A stretch of 43,477 bases of DNA from DATJPD01 sp036394195. Its GTDB lineage: Bacteria > Pseudomonadota > Alphaproteobacteria > CACIAM-22H2. The notes beneath the pieces are model-generated. The model ran no database searches. It worked only from the letters and a program-made list of their open reading frames with translations, and was not told the DNA's origin. The position numbers and the translations under genes were made by a program. Below are positions 7,771 through 14,957 of the stretch, piece by piece. The stretch spans positions 1 to 43,477 of the forward strand of contig DASWFO010000198.1 of assembly GCA_036394195.1 (NCBI GenBank), in the 5' to 3' direction. Position 1 is the stretch's first letter. Each line of letters begins with the position of its first letter.

Positions 7771-8259
7771 ATGAGTCCGTTACCGCGCGTTACCGCGCAG
7801 GGTCGGGAGCGCATCTGCCGTGAATTCGACGATCGGGGGCCGGAGGCCTGCGTCACCGAGATCCTCGACGACCTCGAACGAAGCAATCCGGAGTTCCTGA
7901 AGCTCGCCGAGCGCTGCGCCGCCGGGCTGCGCCGGATACCGAAATTCCTGACCGGCTTCGCCATGTTCTACCGGCTCCTCGTCCAGCAATGGCCGGTGCG
8001 GGACTGGCGCCTCAGCCCGCTGCCGCGGGTGACGGCGGAAACGTGTCGACGCGTGATCGAGAAGCTCCGCGAGCGGGGATCCGAGCCGTTCATAGCCGGA
8101 GCCGTCGAGGCGCTCGAATGCGACAACCCCGAGCTCCTGGTGATGGTGGACGGCTTCGCGCACCGGCACAATGACTACCTCGCGCTGATGCAGGCCTTCC
8201 TGGTCCTCTACGAGGTGCTCGTGCTGCAGTCCGAAGCGGACCGGCTCTCCCTGCACTGA
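7771..8259 (+). CDS. Unrecognised protein built from two tandem homologous modules
   Basis: 162 residues, family not recognised. The two halves are homologous. Residues 1-75 begin MSPLPRVTAQGRERICREF and residues 81-155 begin LSPLPRVTAETCRRVIEKL. Matching positions then include RG-x-E, DNPELL against SNPEFL, and a hydrophobic F-x3-Y/F-x-L-LVQ/LVLQ end. Each half is predicted helical, and no catalytic motif or signal peptide is visible. GGGGGG lies just before the ATG. It stands alone, with 107 nt upstream and the nested-hairpin repeat downstream. Confidence 0.75.
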   Translation: MSPLPRVTAQGRERICREFDDRGPEACVTEILDDLERSNPEFLKLAERCAAGLRRIPKFLTGFAMFYRLLVQQWPVRDWRLSPLPRVTAETCRRVIEKLRERGSEPFIAGAVEALECDNPELLVMVDGFAHRHNDYLALMQAFLVLYEVLVLQSEADRLSLH

Positions 8260-8277
8260 ATTCGGGCGCCTCACGGG

Positions 8278-8380
8278 TAGCCGCCACACCGGCCGGGTAT
8301 TGCCAGGGGGCCCAAACTCCTGCAGGGGGCGAAGCCCCCTGCAACCCCGGGCCCCCTGGGACCCCGGCCCTACCCGCTCG
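8278..8380. repeat. Nested-hairpin intergenic repeat, copy 2
   Basis: Near-identical to 4340-4440. The inner hairpin is perfect here: TGCAGGGGGC-GAA-GCCCCCTGCA (8321-8343). The outer arms CCAGGGGGCCC (8303-8313) and GGGCCCCCTGG (8349-8359) are also perfect. A separate short hairpin, GGGGGC-GAC-GCCCCC, follows at 8410-8424. It lies between two convergent genes (stops at 8259 and 8456), so it may also end transcription, though it has no T-run. Confidence 0.75.
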
Positions 8381-8455
8381 GCGCCGGGCGCATATCCCAA
8401 GTCTTTTCCGGGGGCGACGCCCCCAAACCCCGGGCGCCGTTTGACCGGGCTCGTC

Positions 8456-9319
8456 CTACAGCATCGGCAGGTCGCGGGGCGGACCCACCGGGAACGCCTG
8501 GTCGATCGCCGCGATCTCGGCTTGGGTGAGACGGAGCTTTCCGGCGCCGGCATTTTCCACGGTGTGCTCGGCGCTCGACGCCTTGGGAATGGTGAACAGC
8601 GAGTCGCGCCGCACCAGGAAGGCCAGGGCGACCTGCCGCGGCGTCACGTCATGTGCTGCGGCGATCTGCTCCAGCACGCGGCCGCCGGCGCTGCGCGGGC
8701 TGGGAAAATCTCCGTGCCCGAAGGGGCTATAACCGACGACCGCGAGGCCGTGGTCCTCGCACCAGGGCAGGACCGCGTGCTCGATGGCGCGCTCCTTCAG
8801 GTGATAGAGCACCTGATTGCAGGCGATTGGGCGGCCGCGGGCGGCCGCCAGCGCGTCCTCCAGATCGTCCACGTCGAAGTTGCTGACACCCCAGGACAGG
8901 ATCTTTCCCTCCTCGCGCAAGCGCTCGAAGGCGGAAAACGTCTCGTCCAGGGGATAGTCGCCGCGCCAGTGCAGCAGGTAGCAGTCCAGCCGGTCGGTCC
9001 GCAGACGCTGCAGCGAGGCTTCGCAGGCCACGACCGTGCCGTGGAACGACGCGTTCTCCGGCAGCACCTTCGAAACCAGGAAGACCTCGTCGCGGCGGCC
9101 GGCGATGGCTTCGCCGACGAGCTCCTCGGCGGCACCCTCGCCGTACATCTCGGCGGTGTCGATGTGGTTCATGCCCAGATCGAGGCCGAGACTCAGGGCT
9201 GCGAGCGCCGACTGGCCGTTCTCGATGTACCAGGTGCCCTGGCCGATCACCGACACCTCGGGGCCGCCTCTGCCGAACCGGTGCCGCCTCATGCCCGTGC
9301 GGGCCGCGAGCTTTTCCAT
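8456..9319 (-). CDS. Aldo/keto reductase
   Basis: A 287-residue TIM-barrel NADPH-dependent oxidoreductase. The catalytic tetrad is D54, Y59 (IDTAEMYG), K84 (LVSKVLP) and H117 (LHWRGD). The cofactor-binding C-terminal segment IPKASSAEHTVENAGA is also typical. It reduces aldehydes or ketones; the substrate is unknown, but many relatives detoxify reactive carbonyls. AGGAGGG precedes the start. It lies 9 nt after the UBP zinc-finger gene on the same strand, so the two are probably one transcript. Confidence 0.92.
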   Translation of the reverse strand: MEKLAARTGMRRHRFGRGGPEVSVIGQGTWYIENGQSALAALSLGLDLGMNHIDTAEMYGEGAAEELVGEAIAGRRDEVFLVSKVLPENASFHGTVVACEASLQRLRTDRLDCYLLHWRGDYPLDETFSAFERLREEGKILSWGVSNFDVDDLEDALAAARGRPIACNQVLYHLKERAIEHAVLPWCEDHGLAVVGYSPFGHGDFPSPRSAGGRVLEQIAAAHDVTPRQVALAFLVRRDSLFTIPKASSAEHTVENAGAGKLRLTQAEIAAIDQAFPVGPPRDLPML

Positions 9320-9328
9320 GCAGCCCTC

Positions 9329-9601
9329 CTAAACGCCCGGCGCTGCGATTTCGCCCATGATCTCGTCGACATAGCACCAGGCCCAGCTCTCGCCGGGCTC
9401 GAGCGAGGTGATCACCGGGTGACCGGTCGCCTGGAAATGCCGGGTGGCGTGGCGGTTGGGTGAATCATCGCAGCACCCGACATGACCGCAGGTCATGCAC
9501 AGCCGGAGGTGGACCCAGGGCGACCCGATCCTCAGGCATTCCTCGCAACCCTGAGACCGGGGAAAGACCCGCTGCAGATGCATCAGATGGGAACACAACA
9601 T
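9329..9601 (-). CDS. UBP-type zinc finger domain protein
   Basis: 90 residues forming one UBP-type zinc finger (the fold that binds the ubiquitin C-terminus in eukaryotes). Cys/His pairs include C19-x2-C22, C35-x2-C38, C43/C44, H51, H55 and H61. The surrounding sequence (WVHLRLCMTCGHVGCCDDS, HFQATGHPVITSLEPGE, WAWCYVDE) is typical of stand-alone bacterial members. AGGAG precedes the ATG. Bacterial function is not established; these genes often sit beside oxidoreductases, as here. Confidence 0.88.
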   Translation of the reverse strand: MLCSHLMHLQRVFPRSQGCEECLRIGSPWVHLRLCMTCGHVGCCDDSPNRHATRHFQATGHPVITSLEPGESWAWCYVDEIMGEIAAPGV

Positions 9602-9660
9602 CGTCGATCTCCTGACGTTGACCCCTCGACCCCGTCTCTCACCGCTCCACCCGCTCGCCT

Positions 9661-10629
9661 TCAGTGTACTCGCAGCACGATCTTGCCGAGCACGTGCCCG
9701 GCCACGCGCTCGTGCGCCTGTCTCGCCTGCGCCAGCGGAAAGACCGCGCCAATCGGAACCTTCAATTTCGCACCGTCCACCGCGCCCTCCAGGCGCTGGA
9801 ATTCGCGGACACCCGGCGTGCCGTCGTAACGCACCATCTTCAGGCCGCGCTTCTTTCGCGGTTCGGGCTCGATGCCATTCGGGAAGGCGAGCCGGCCGCC
9901 CGGGCGCAGGGCCGCGATGCAGCTCGTCAGCCCCTTGCCGCCGACCAGCGCCAGCACGGCGTCGACCCCGTCGGGCGCGAACGCCCGCGCCTCGCGCAGG
10001 ATATCCTGGCCGTCCACCGCGACGTCGGCGCCGAGCTTGCGGGCGAGGGCCACGCCGTCCCGGCCGGAGGCCGTCGCGAAGACGCGGGCGCCGCGCCATT
10101 TCGCGAACTGCACCGCCAGCGTCCCGACCCCGCCCGACGCGCCGTGGACGATCACGGCCTCGCCCTCCCGCACGTGCAGGGCGTCATCGATGCCTTGTAG
10201 CGCCGTCAGGCCGGTGCAGGCGATGGCCCCGGCGCGCCTGAGGTCGAGGAGCCGGGGAATGCGGGCGGCGCGCTCGGCGGCGACGGCGACGTATTCGGCG
10301 TAGAACCCACCTTTGGGATTGGCGAAGCTGTAGGCATAGACCTCGTCGCCCCGCGTCAGGCGGCGGACGCGTGCCCCCACCGCCGCGATCGTGCCCGATC
10401 CATCGGTGCCGAGGACCAGCGGAAATCGCGGCCGGCCGCTCGGCCACCAACCGGCGCGCATATCGGCGTCCCAGCTTCCGACCCCGGCCGTGTGAACCGC
10501 GATGAGCATGTCGCCCGGGCCGATCGGTGGCACAGGCAGCGAGTGCATCGTCAGCACCTCCGGGCCACCGAAACGGTCGATGGCCGCCGCCCGCATGGTG
10601 GCCGGAACGGACTTGCTCCTAGAGGCCAC
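9661..10629 (-). CDS. Zinc-independent MDR oxidoreductase (quinone oxidoreductase-like)
   Basis: 322 residues from the GTG at 10629; an ATG 11 codons inside (10596, MRAAAIDRFGGPEVL) is an equally good start. It has a GroES-like N-terminal domain (about 12-130) and a Rossmann domain with the NADPH motif HGASGGVG near 165. The structural-zinc cysteines of classical alcohol dehydrogenases are absent, placing it with the quinone oxidoreductase/zeta-crystallin branch. It probably reduces quinones or enones with NADPH. It is on the same strand as the UBP/aldo-keto reductase pair, 59 nt before them. Confidence 0.88.
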   Translation of the reverse strand: MASRSKSVPATMRAAAIDRFGGPEVLTMHSLPVPPIGPGDMLIAVHTAGVGSWDADMRAGWWPSGRPRFPLVLGTDGSGTIAAVGARVRRLTRGDEVYAYSFANPKGGFYAEYVAVAAERAARIPRLLDLRRAGAIACTGLTALQGIDDALHVREGEAVIVHGASGGVGTLAVQFAKWRGARVFATASGRDGVALARKLGADVAVDGQDILREARAFAPDGVDAVLALVGGKGLTSCIAALRPGGRLAFPNGIEPEPRKKRGLKMVRYDGTPGVREFQRLEGAVDGAKLKVPIGAVFPLAQARQAHERVAGHVLGKIVLRVH

Positions 10630-10651
10630 GGCCTACCTGACGCGCCCTAAA

Positions 10652-10689
10652 CTCCCCGGCGCGGACGCTGTAGCGGCCGCGCCGGGGAG
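10652..10689 (-). terminator. Strong hairpin at the end of the Hsp20/DUF5335 operon
   Basis: CTCCCCGGCGCG (10652-10663) pairs perfectly over 12 bp with CGCGCCGGGGAG (10678-10689) across a 14-nt loop. It lies 23 nt after the DUF5335 stop codon and before the MDR gene. There is no T-run, so termination may be partial or need Rho. Confidence 0.6.
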
Positions 10690-10712
10690 CAGGTTGCCGA
10701 CGCCCGGCCGCA

Positions 10713-11072
10713 TCACCCGGTTCGGTTCTCCGCGGTCTGCGGCTTCGGCAACATCAGTGGATCGCGGAATTTCACGACCTGACGCGTGCCGTCCGCATCA
10801 GTGATCGCCAGGCTGTCCAAGCCGGCGAGACCGAAATCGGCCACGAGCTCCTGGGGGTGGCGGATCATATGGTCCACGTCCTCCAGCGCGATCTCGACGA
10901 GATCGTTTTTCGGGTCGTAGACAATGCCGATCAGCGGCAGCCATTCCGCCTCGATCTGATCGCCCAGCGACAGGGATGCGACCTCGATCTCGGCGCGCTT
11001 GCCGACCAAGATCCTCGACATGCCATCGCAGAACGGACGCCATTCAGGCTTCTTGAGCTTGCGCAGGGCCAT
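10713..11072 (-). CDS. DUF5335 family protein
   Basis: 119 residues matching the DUF5335 family: KLKKPEWRPFCDGMSRILVG, GKRAEIEVASLSLGDQIEAE, WLPLIGIVYDPKNDLVEIAL and LRDPLMLP-like ending (FRDPLMLP). Function is unknown. The family commonly sits in small heat-shock protein clusters, as here, 25 nt after the Hsp20 frame. The ATG at 11072 has GGAGGTGA close before it; a GTG two codons upstream is possible. Confidence 0.85.
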   Translation of the reverse strand: MALRKLKKPEWRPFCDGMSRILVGKRAEIEVASLSLGDQIEAEWLPLIGIVYDPKNDLVEIALEDVDHMIRHPQELVADFGLAGLDSLAITDADGTRQVVKFRDPLMLPKPQTAENRTG

Positions 11073-11097
11073 AATCACCTCCGGACCGGTACTCGCC

Positions 11098-11807
11098 TCA
11101 GGCGCGTTGCACGCCGATGCGTTTCACGGCGGCCTGCGCCTCGGCGGTGCGCGGAATTGCCACGGTGAGCACGCCGTTCTTGAACGTCGCCTTGGCGTGA
11201 TCGACGTCGAGACCGTCGGGCAGCGGCACCACGCGCTCGATGCGTCCAAACACGCGCTCGCGCCGGATAAAGCCCTCGTCCCTCTCTTCGTGCTCGTCTT
11301 TCTTCTCGCCGCGAATTACCAGCGTCCCGTCGGCGACCGCGACGTCGATATCGTCCTCGTTCATGCCGGGCAGCTCGGCCTCGACGTCAACCTCCTTGTC
11401 GTTTTCGCGCACGTCGATGCGGGGCAGATCTTCTCGCGGTCGACCTCGTCCGAGAGAACGAAGGCGCGCCGGTAGTTGCCGGTCTGATATTCGGCGTACA
11501 GCGGCATATAGCCCTCGGGCTCGAACGGCCGGGAGCGCGCAAAGACGGAGAGCACGCGCTTTTCCAGCGTGATGTCGAGGCCGTCCGGATCGGCACCCGG
11601 TACGTCCAGGAGCATCTGGATCGCCTGGTCCGTGTCGAAGATATCCGCCGGCGGGAGGAACGTCGGAAGGTCGTCGGTGTCCGCGCTCGGCTCCGGCGAC
11701 TGCTGCTGCTGCTGGGCGGAGACGGCTTGCGCCTGTGCCGCTTGCGTGCCGCCCTGCGCCTTCCGAGTCTGTCGATTGCTGGTTTGCGTATCGGTGGTCT
11801 GACTCAT
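11098..11807 (-). pseudogene. Hsp20 chimera: two small heat-shock genes fused out of frame
   Basis: The 5' part (start 11807, MSQTTDTQ...) encodes a Q-rich arm and an alpha-crystallin domain up to VLSDEVDREKI, then loses its last two strands and ends out of frame at 11361. The 3' part, in another frame, resumes at DLPRIDVRENDKEVDVEAE and gives an almost complete second alpha-crystallin domain ending AAVKRIGVQRA at 11098, but lacks its own N-terminal arm and a start. The join is near 11426-11433 at AGATCT. A simple indel would not remove both ends, so a deletion between two tandem hsp20 genes is the best reading. The 148-residue first frame may still be made. It lies 52 nt after the intact hsp20 gene in the same operon. 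An assembly artefact cannot be excluded. Confidence 0.75.
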
Positions 11808-11859
11808 CGGAATATCCTTTGTGATCCTTGGTGATCGGGAGCTGGTGCATCCGCGGTGC

Positions 11860-12309
11860 TCACGCGTGCATCACCTTGATGTGGCGGGGCTTGTCGGCCT
11901 CGGGCCGCGGCAATTCGAGGACGACGATGCCGCGCTCGAAGCGGGCCGCCACCTTGTCCGGATCGACTCGGAATGGCAGTACGACGCTGCGCGCGAAATC
12001 ACCGCTGGGCCGCTCCTGGCGGAGGACGGTGGCATTGTCGCCAAATGTTTCGGTCTCGCGCTTGCCGCGCAGCGTGACGGTGTCGCGATGCACCGTGATT
12101 TCGATCTGGTCCGGAGAAATCCCCGGGACCTCCGCCGTGACGAGCGCGCCGTCGGCGCCGGTCCACACATTCACCGGAGGAAACTCCGTGTCCGTGGCGA
12201 GACCAAGACCGCCCAATCCGCCCAGCAGCCGGTTCACCTCTTCCTGGGCCTGGCGCATGACCCGCAACGGATCTGACCAGCGGTTGTTGTCCGAGTAGTC
12301 CATCAACAT
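11860..12309 (-). CDS. Small heat-shock protein Hsp20
   Basis: A 149-residue ATP-independent holdase chaperone. The N-terminal arm (1-45) includes MDYSDNNRWSDPLRVMRQAQ. The alpha-crystallin domain (about 45-140) includes VTAEVPGISPDQIEITVHRD, TLRGKRE, RSVVLPFRVDPDKV and ERGIVVLELPRPE. A short C-terminal extension with HIKVMHA follows. The start at 12309 has AGGAGG at ideal spacing; the upstream open frame runs through the promoter and is rejected. It heads the minus-strand chaperone operon and shares an intergenic region, with an FNR/FixK-type box, with the divergent rhomboid gene. Confidence 0.93.
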   Translation of the reverse strand: MLMDYSDNNRWSDPLRVMRQAQEEVNRLLGGLGGLGLATDTEFPPVNVWTGADGALVTAEVPGISPDQIEITVHRDTVTLRGKRETETFGDNATVLRQERPSGDFARSVVLPFRVDPDKVAARFERGIVVLELPRPEADKPRHIKVMHA

Positions 12310-12403
12310 GCTCAACCTCCTATGCTTTCGCGTTCGGGGCCGCACCTGGCGAGAGCGGACGTGGTGACCGATGGGAGGATGTCCCAACCGAAACCGCCGG
12401 GCA

Positions 12404-12417
12404 TTGACGACCGTCAA
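12404..12417. promoter_or_regulatory. FNR/FixK-type box in the hsp20/rhomboid divergent promoter
   Basis: TTGACGACCGTCAA fits TTGA-N6-TCAA. On the plus strand a TATATT -10-like hexamer lies at 12440-12445, exactly 22 nt after the box, the spacing of class II Fnr-type promoters. On the minus strand CATCCT lies at the mirror position (12376-12381), towards hsp20, and is weaker. The box is 94 nt from the hsp20 start and 78 nt from the rhomboid start. Confidence 0.7.
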
Positions 12418-12495
12418 TTCGCCCGACGCCCACGCCACCTATATTTCGCCGGTCCCGTGCAGCCTTCGCCAGAACGAACACGGCAGGCCATCTCG

Positions 12496-13236
12496 ATGTT
12501 CCCCATCCACAACACGGTCCCGACGCGATCCATGCCACTGGTCACGTGGGGCCTCATTGCCGCGAACTGCGTGGTGTTCATATTCGAGGCGAGCCTGGAC
12601 CCGCTCAATTTCGAATGGTTCGTGTGGCGCTTCGCGCTGGTCCCGGCGCGAGACTTCGCGCTGCTGACCGGCGACGCGGGGGGCCCGGCGGCAACGGACT
12701 ATCTCCGGTTCGTGACCAACACGTTCCTGCACGGCGGCTGGCTGCATTTGATCGTGAACATGTGGACCCTGTGGCTGTTCGGGCTGGTCGTCGAAGACCG
12801 GCTGGGCCACGCACGGTATTTCTGGTTCTACATCGGCTGCGGGATCGTGGCATCGCTCACGCACGCGATGTTCAACCCGGACTCTGAACTTCCGGCCCTC
12901 GGCGCCTCGGGCGCCATCGCCGGCGTCCTCGGCTGCTTCATGCGGCTGTTCCCGCTCGCCCGGGTGGTCGTGGTCGTCCCGATCGTATTCATTCCGCTGT
13001 TCTTCCAGGTGCCGGCGTTCCTGTTCGCCGGGTTCTGGTTCCTGATGCAGGTGCTGCAGGGCACCGCCGAGCTCCTGGCGCCGACCACGGGCGGGGGCGT
13101 CGCGTGGTGGGCACACATCGGCGGCTTCGTTCTCGGCTTCGTCTTCGCGCCGATCCTGCAGCAGCCGAGACGCCGCCAGCGGGTGTTCTATCCGGACGAA
13201 GGCGTTCTCGGTTTCGATACATCTGGCCGGCCCTGA
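12496..13236 (+). CDS. Rhomboid-family intramembrane serine protease
   Basis: 246 residues with about six membrane helices. The catalytic dyad is S138 in GASG (136-139) and H207 in AHIGGF. The conserved HGGWLHLIVNM motif lies at 79-89. It cleaves single-pass membrane proteins within the bilayer. The ATG at 12496 begins MFPIHNTVPTR, typical of a bacterial rhomboid start; upstream codons in frame lie in the promoter. It is divergent from hsp20 and followed after 35 nt by a second membrane protease, so the two may form a membrane quality-control unit. Confidence 0.92.
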   Translation: MFPIHNTVPTRSMPLVTWGLIAANCVVFIFEASLDPLNFEWFVWRFALVPARDFALLTGDAGGPAATDYLRFVTNTFLHGGWLHLIVNMWTLWLFGLVVEDRLGHARYFWFYIGCGIVASLTHAMFNPDSELPALGASGAIAGVLGCFMRLFPLARVVVVVPIVFIPLFFQVPAFLFAGFWFLMQVLQGTAELLAPTTGGGVAWWAHIGGFVLGFVFAPILQQPRRRQRVFYPDEGVLGFDTSGRP

Positions 13237-13271
13237 GCCGCGGCACCGGGCCTCAACCCAAGGGAGGCGTC

Positions 13272-14120
13272 ATGACGATAGTCGATCTGTTCTGGCTGTT
13301 CTTCATGCTGTCGGCCCTGCAGCCGGTGCTGCGCCAGCGCATGCTTGAGGCCATGCGGCTCCGCAAGATCGCGCAGCTGGAGCACAAGCGGAAATCCCGG
13401 GTCATCCTGCTGGTCCACCGGCAGGAAACGATGAAGCTCCTGGGGTTTCCGGTCGCGCGCTACATCGATATCAACGATTCCGAGGAGGTGCTGCGCGCCA
13501 TCCAGCTGACCGACGACGACATCCCGCTCGACATCATCCTGCATACGCCGGGCGGCCTGGTCCTGGCGGCGGTCCAGATCGCGAATGCCATCCGGGATCA
13601 CAAGGGCAAGGTCACCGTGTTCGTGCCCCACTACGCCATGTCCGGCGGCACGCTCATCGCACTCGCCAGCGACGAGATCGTGATGAGCCGGTATGCCGTC
13701 CTCGGCCCGATCGATCCGCAGCTCGGGAAGTTCCCGGCTGCGTCGCTGATCAAGGTCGTCGAGCAGAAGCCGATCGCCGAGATCGACGACGAGACCCTGA
13801 TCTCCGCCGACGTCGGGCGCAAGGCCATGGCGCAGGTGAAGACGGCAGCGCGATCGCTGCTGGACCGCCGGCTGCCCGCCGAGCAGGCGGAGGCGCTTGC
13901 CGACAAGCTCGCCTCCGGTGTCTGGACGCATGACTATCCAATCACCGCGAGCGAAGCGAAGCAGCTCGGTCTCGCCGTCAATACCGACATCCCGACCGAG
14001 GTCCTCGAACTGATGACGCTGTATCCGCAGCCGATGCGGACCCAGGCCGCCCGCAATGTCGAATACCTGCCGGTTCCGCGGCAGACGCGGCCGGCCGAGC
14101 CGGAGCGGCGTTGGGCGTAG
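13272..14120 (+). CDS. SDH_sah/ClpP-like membrane serine protease
   Basis: 282 residues of the serine dehydrogenase proteinase family (ClpP/SppA crotonase fold). An N-terminal hydrophobic anchor covers 1-20. The oxyanion loop is HTPGG (91-95), and the nucleophile is probably S124 in HYAMSGGTLIAL. GPIDPQLG follows, as in this family. It is predicted to be membrane-attached and to degrade membrane or misfolded proteins. GGGAGG precedes the ATG. It follows the rhomboid gene by 35 nt and is probably co-transcribed with it and with the PsiE-like gene. Confidence 0.88.
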   Translation: MTIVDLFWLFFMLSALQPVLRQRMLEAMRLRKIAQLEHKRKSRVILLVHRQETMKLLGFPVARYIDINDSEEVLRAIQLTDDDIPLDIILHTPGGLVLAAVQIANAIRDHKGKVTVFVPHYAMSGGTLIALASDEIVMSRYAVLGPIDPQLGKFPAASLIKVVEQKPIAEIDDETLISADVGRKAMAQVKTAARSLLDRRLPAEQAEALADKLASGVWTHDYPITASEAKQLGLAVNTDIPTEVLELMTLYPQPMRTQAARNVEYLPVPRQTRPAEPERRWA

Positions 14121-14188
14121 GCGCCGTGGAGGCCCGCGACGGGCGTTATTCACCCGATCCTGCGCCGGCCGAGACGCAGGCGTCCTCC

Positions 14189-14689
14189 ATGGGCTTGAAG
14201 CAAGACTGGGCGGCGGTGCGATCGCATTGGAGGACCCTGTCGGGCTATCAGCTGTTCGAGCAGGGGGTGATCGCGATCCTCATCGGCCTGATCGCCATCG
14301 TGGTGGCGATGGCGGTGTGGAGCCTGGCCCTCAAGATCGTGTTCGGCCTGATCCTGTCCGAAGCCGTCGACCCGACGGATCCCGCCGTATTTCAAAGCGT
14401 CTTCGGCATGATCTTCACGGTGATCATCGCGCTCGAATTCAAGCGGTCGTTGCTGGTCATCGCCGAGCGCAGCCGCAGCGTCGTGCAGGTGCGCGCGGTC
14501 ATTCTGATCGCCATGCTCGCCATCGTTCGCAAGCTGATCATTCTCGACCTGTCGGCGACGGACACGCTGCAGCTCTTCGCCCTGGCCGCGGCGACGCTGT
14601 CGCTGGGCGGGGTGTACTGGCTGGTGCGAGACCAAGACCGGCGGGAACAGCAGAAGGGTGCGTCGGGGCCCCTGGACCCAGGGACCTAG
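14189..14689 (+). CDS. PsiE-like (phosphate-starvation-inducible family) membrane protein
   Basis: 166 residues with four hydrophobic helices, matching the PsiE family (YQLFEQGVIAILIGLIAIVV, FGMIFTVIIALEFKRSLLVI, VLIAMLAIVRKLIILDL, YWLVRDQDRRE). Function is unknown; the name comes from E. coli phosphate starvation, but many homologues lie in stress clusters. The start is uncertain: the ATG at 14189 (MGLKQDW) fits the family, while a GTG at 14126 or a TTG at 14111 would add residues without similarity. It is in line with the two protease genes. Confidence 0.8.
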   Translation: MGLKQDWAAVRSHWRTLSGYQLFEQGVIAILIGLIAIVVAMAVWSLALKIVFGLILSEAVDPTDPAVFQSVFGMIFTVIIALEFKRSLLVIAERSRSVVQVRAVILIAMLAIVRKLIILDLSATDTLQLFALAAATLSLGGVYWLVRDQDRREQQKGASGPLDPGT

Positions 14690-14707
14690 GAACGGAGCAG
14701 ACGTGCG

Positions 14708-14953
14708 ATGGCGAAACGCAACCGCAAAGAGACCGGCCTGGATCCGGTCGAGGAAGCAAGCCGCGAGTCATTTCCGGCGAGCGATCCGCCGGCCTGGACG
14801 AGCATACAGACAGGGGGCCCGGTGAGGGATCTAGCCGGACGCCAGACCTGGAACGCCGCCATCGAGGAAGCCGCGCGGGTGGCCGAACACGCCGACGATG
14901 GACGCAGCCTCGACCGGCTGGTCGCCGACATCCGCGCCTTGAAGAAGGGTTAA
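14708..14953 (+). CDS. Small hydrophilic protein with an ESFPASDPPAW motif
   Basis: 81 residues, charged, no signal peptide or membrane segment. EEASRESFPASDPPAW (about 15-30) is a short motif I recognise from small alphaproteobacterial proteins often found in stress loci; its function is not known. A second part (48-80) is helical. It begins 18 nt after the PsiE-like gene, probably in the same transcript, and its end is 4 nt from the end of the convergent regulator gene. Confidence 0.7.
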   Translation: MAKRNRKETGLDPVEEASRESFPASDPPAWTSIQTGGPVRDLAGRQTWNAAIEEAARVAEHADDGRSLDRLVADIRALKKG

Positions 14954-14957
14954 GTGG

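Noticed and set aside
11361..11433. Programmed ribosomal frameshifting between the two Hsp20 frames
   Set aside because: No slippery heptamer or following pseudoknot was visible, and the joined product would contain one incomplete and one complete crystallin domain, which fits a deletion better.
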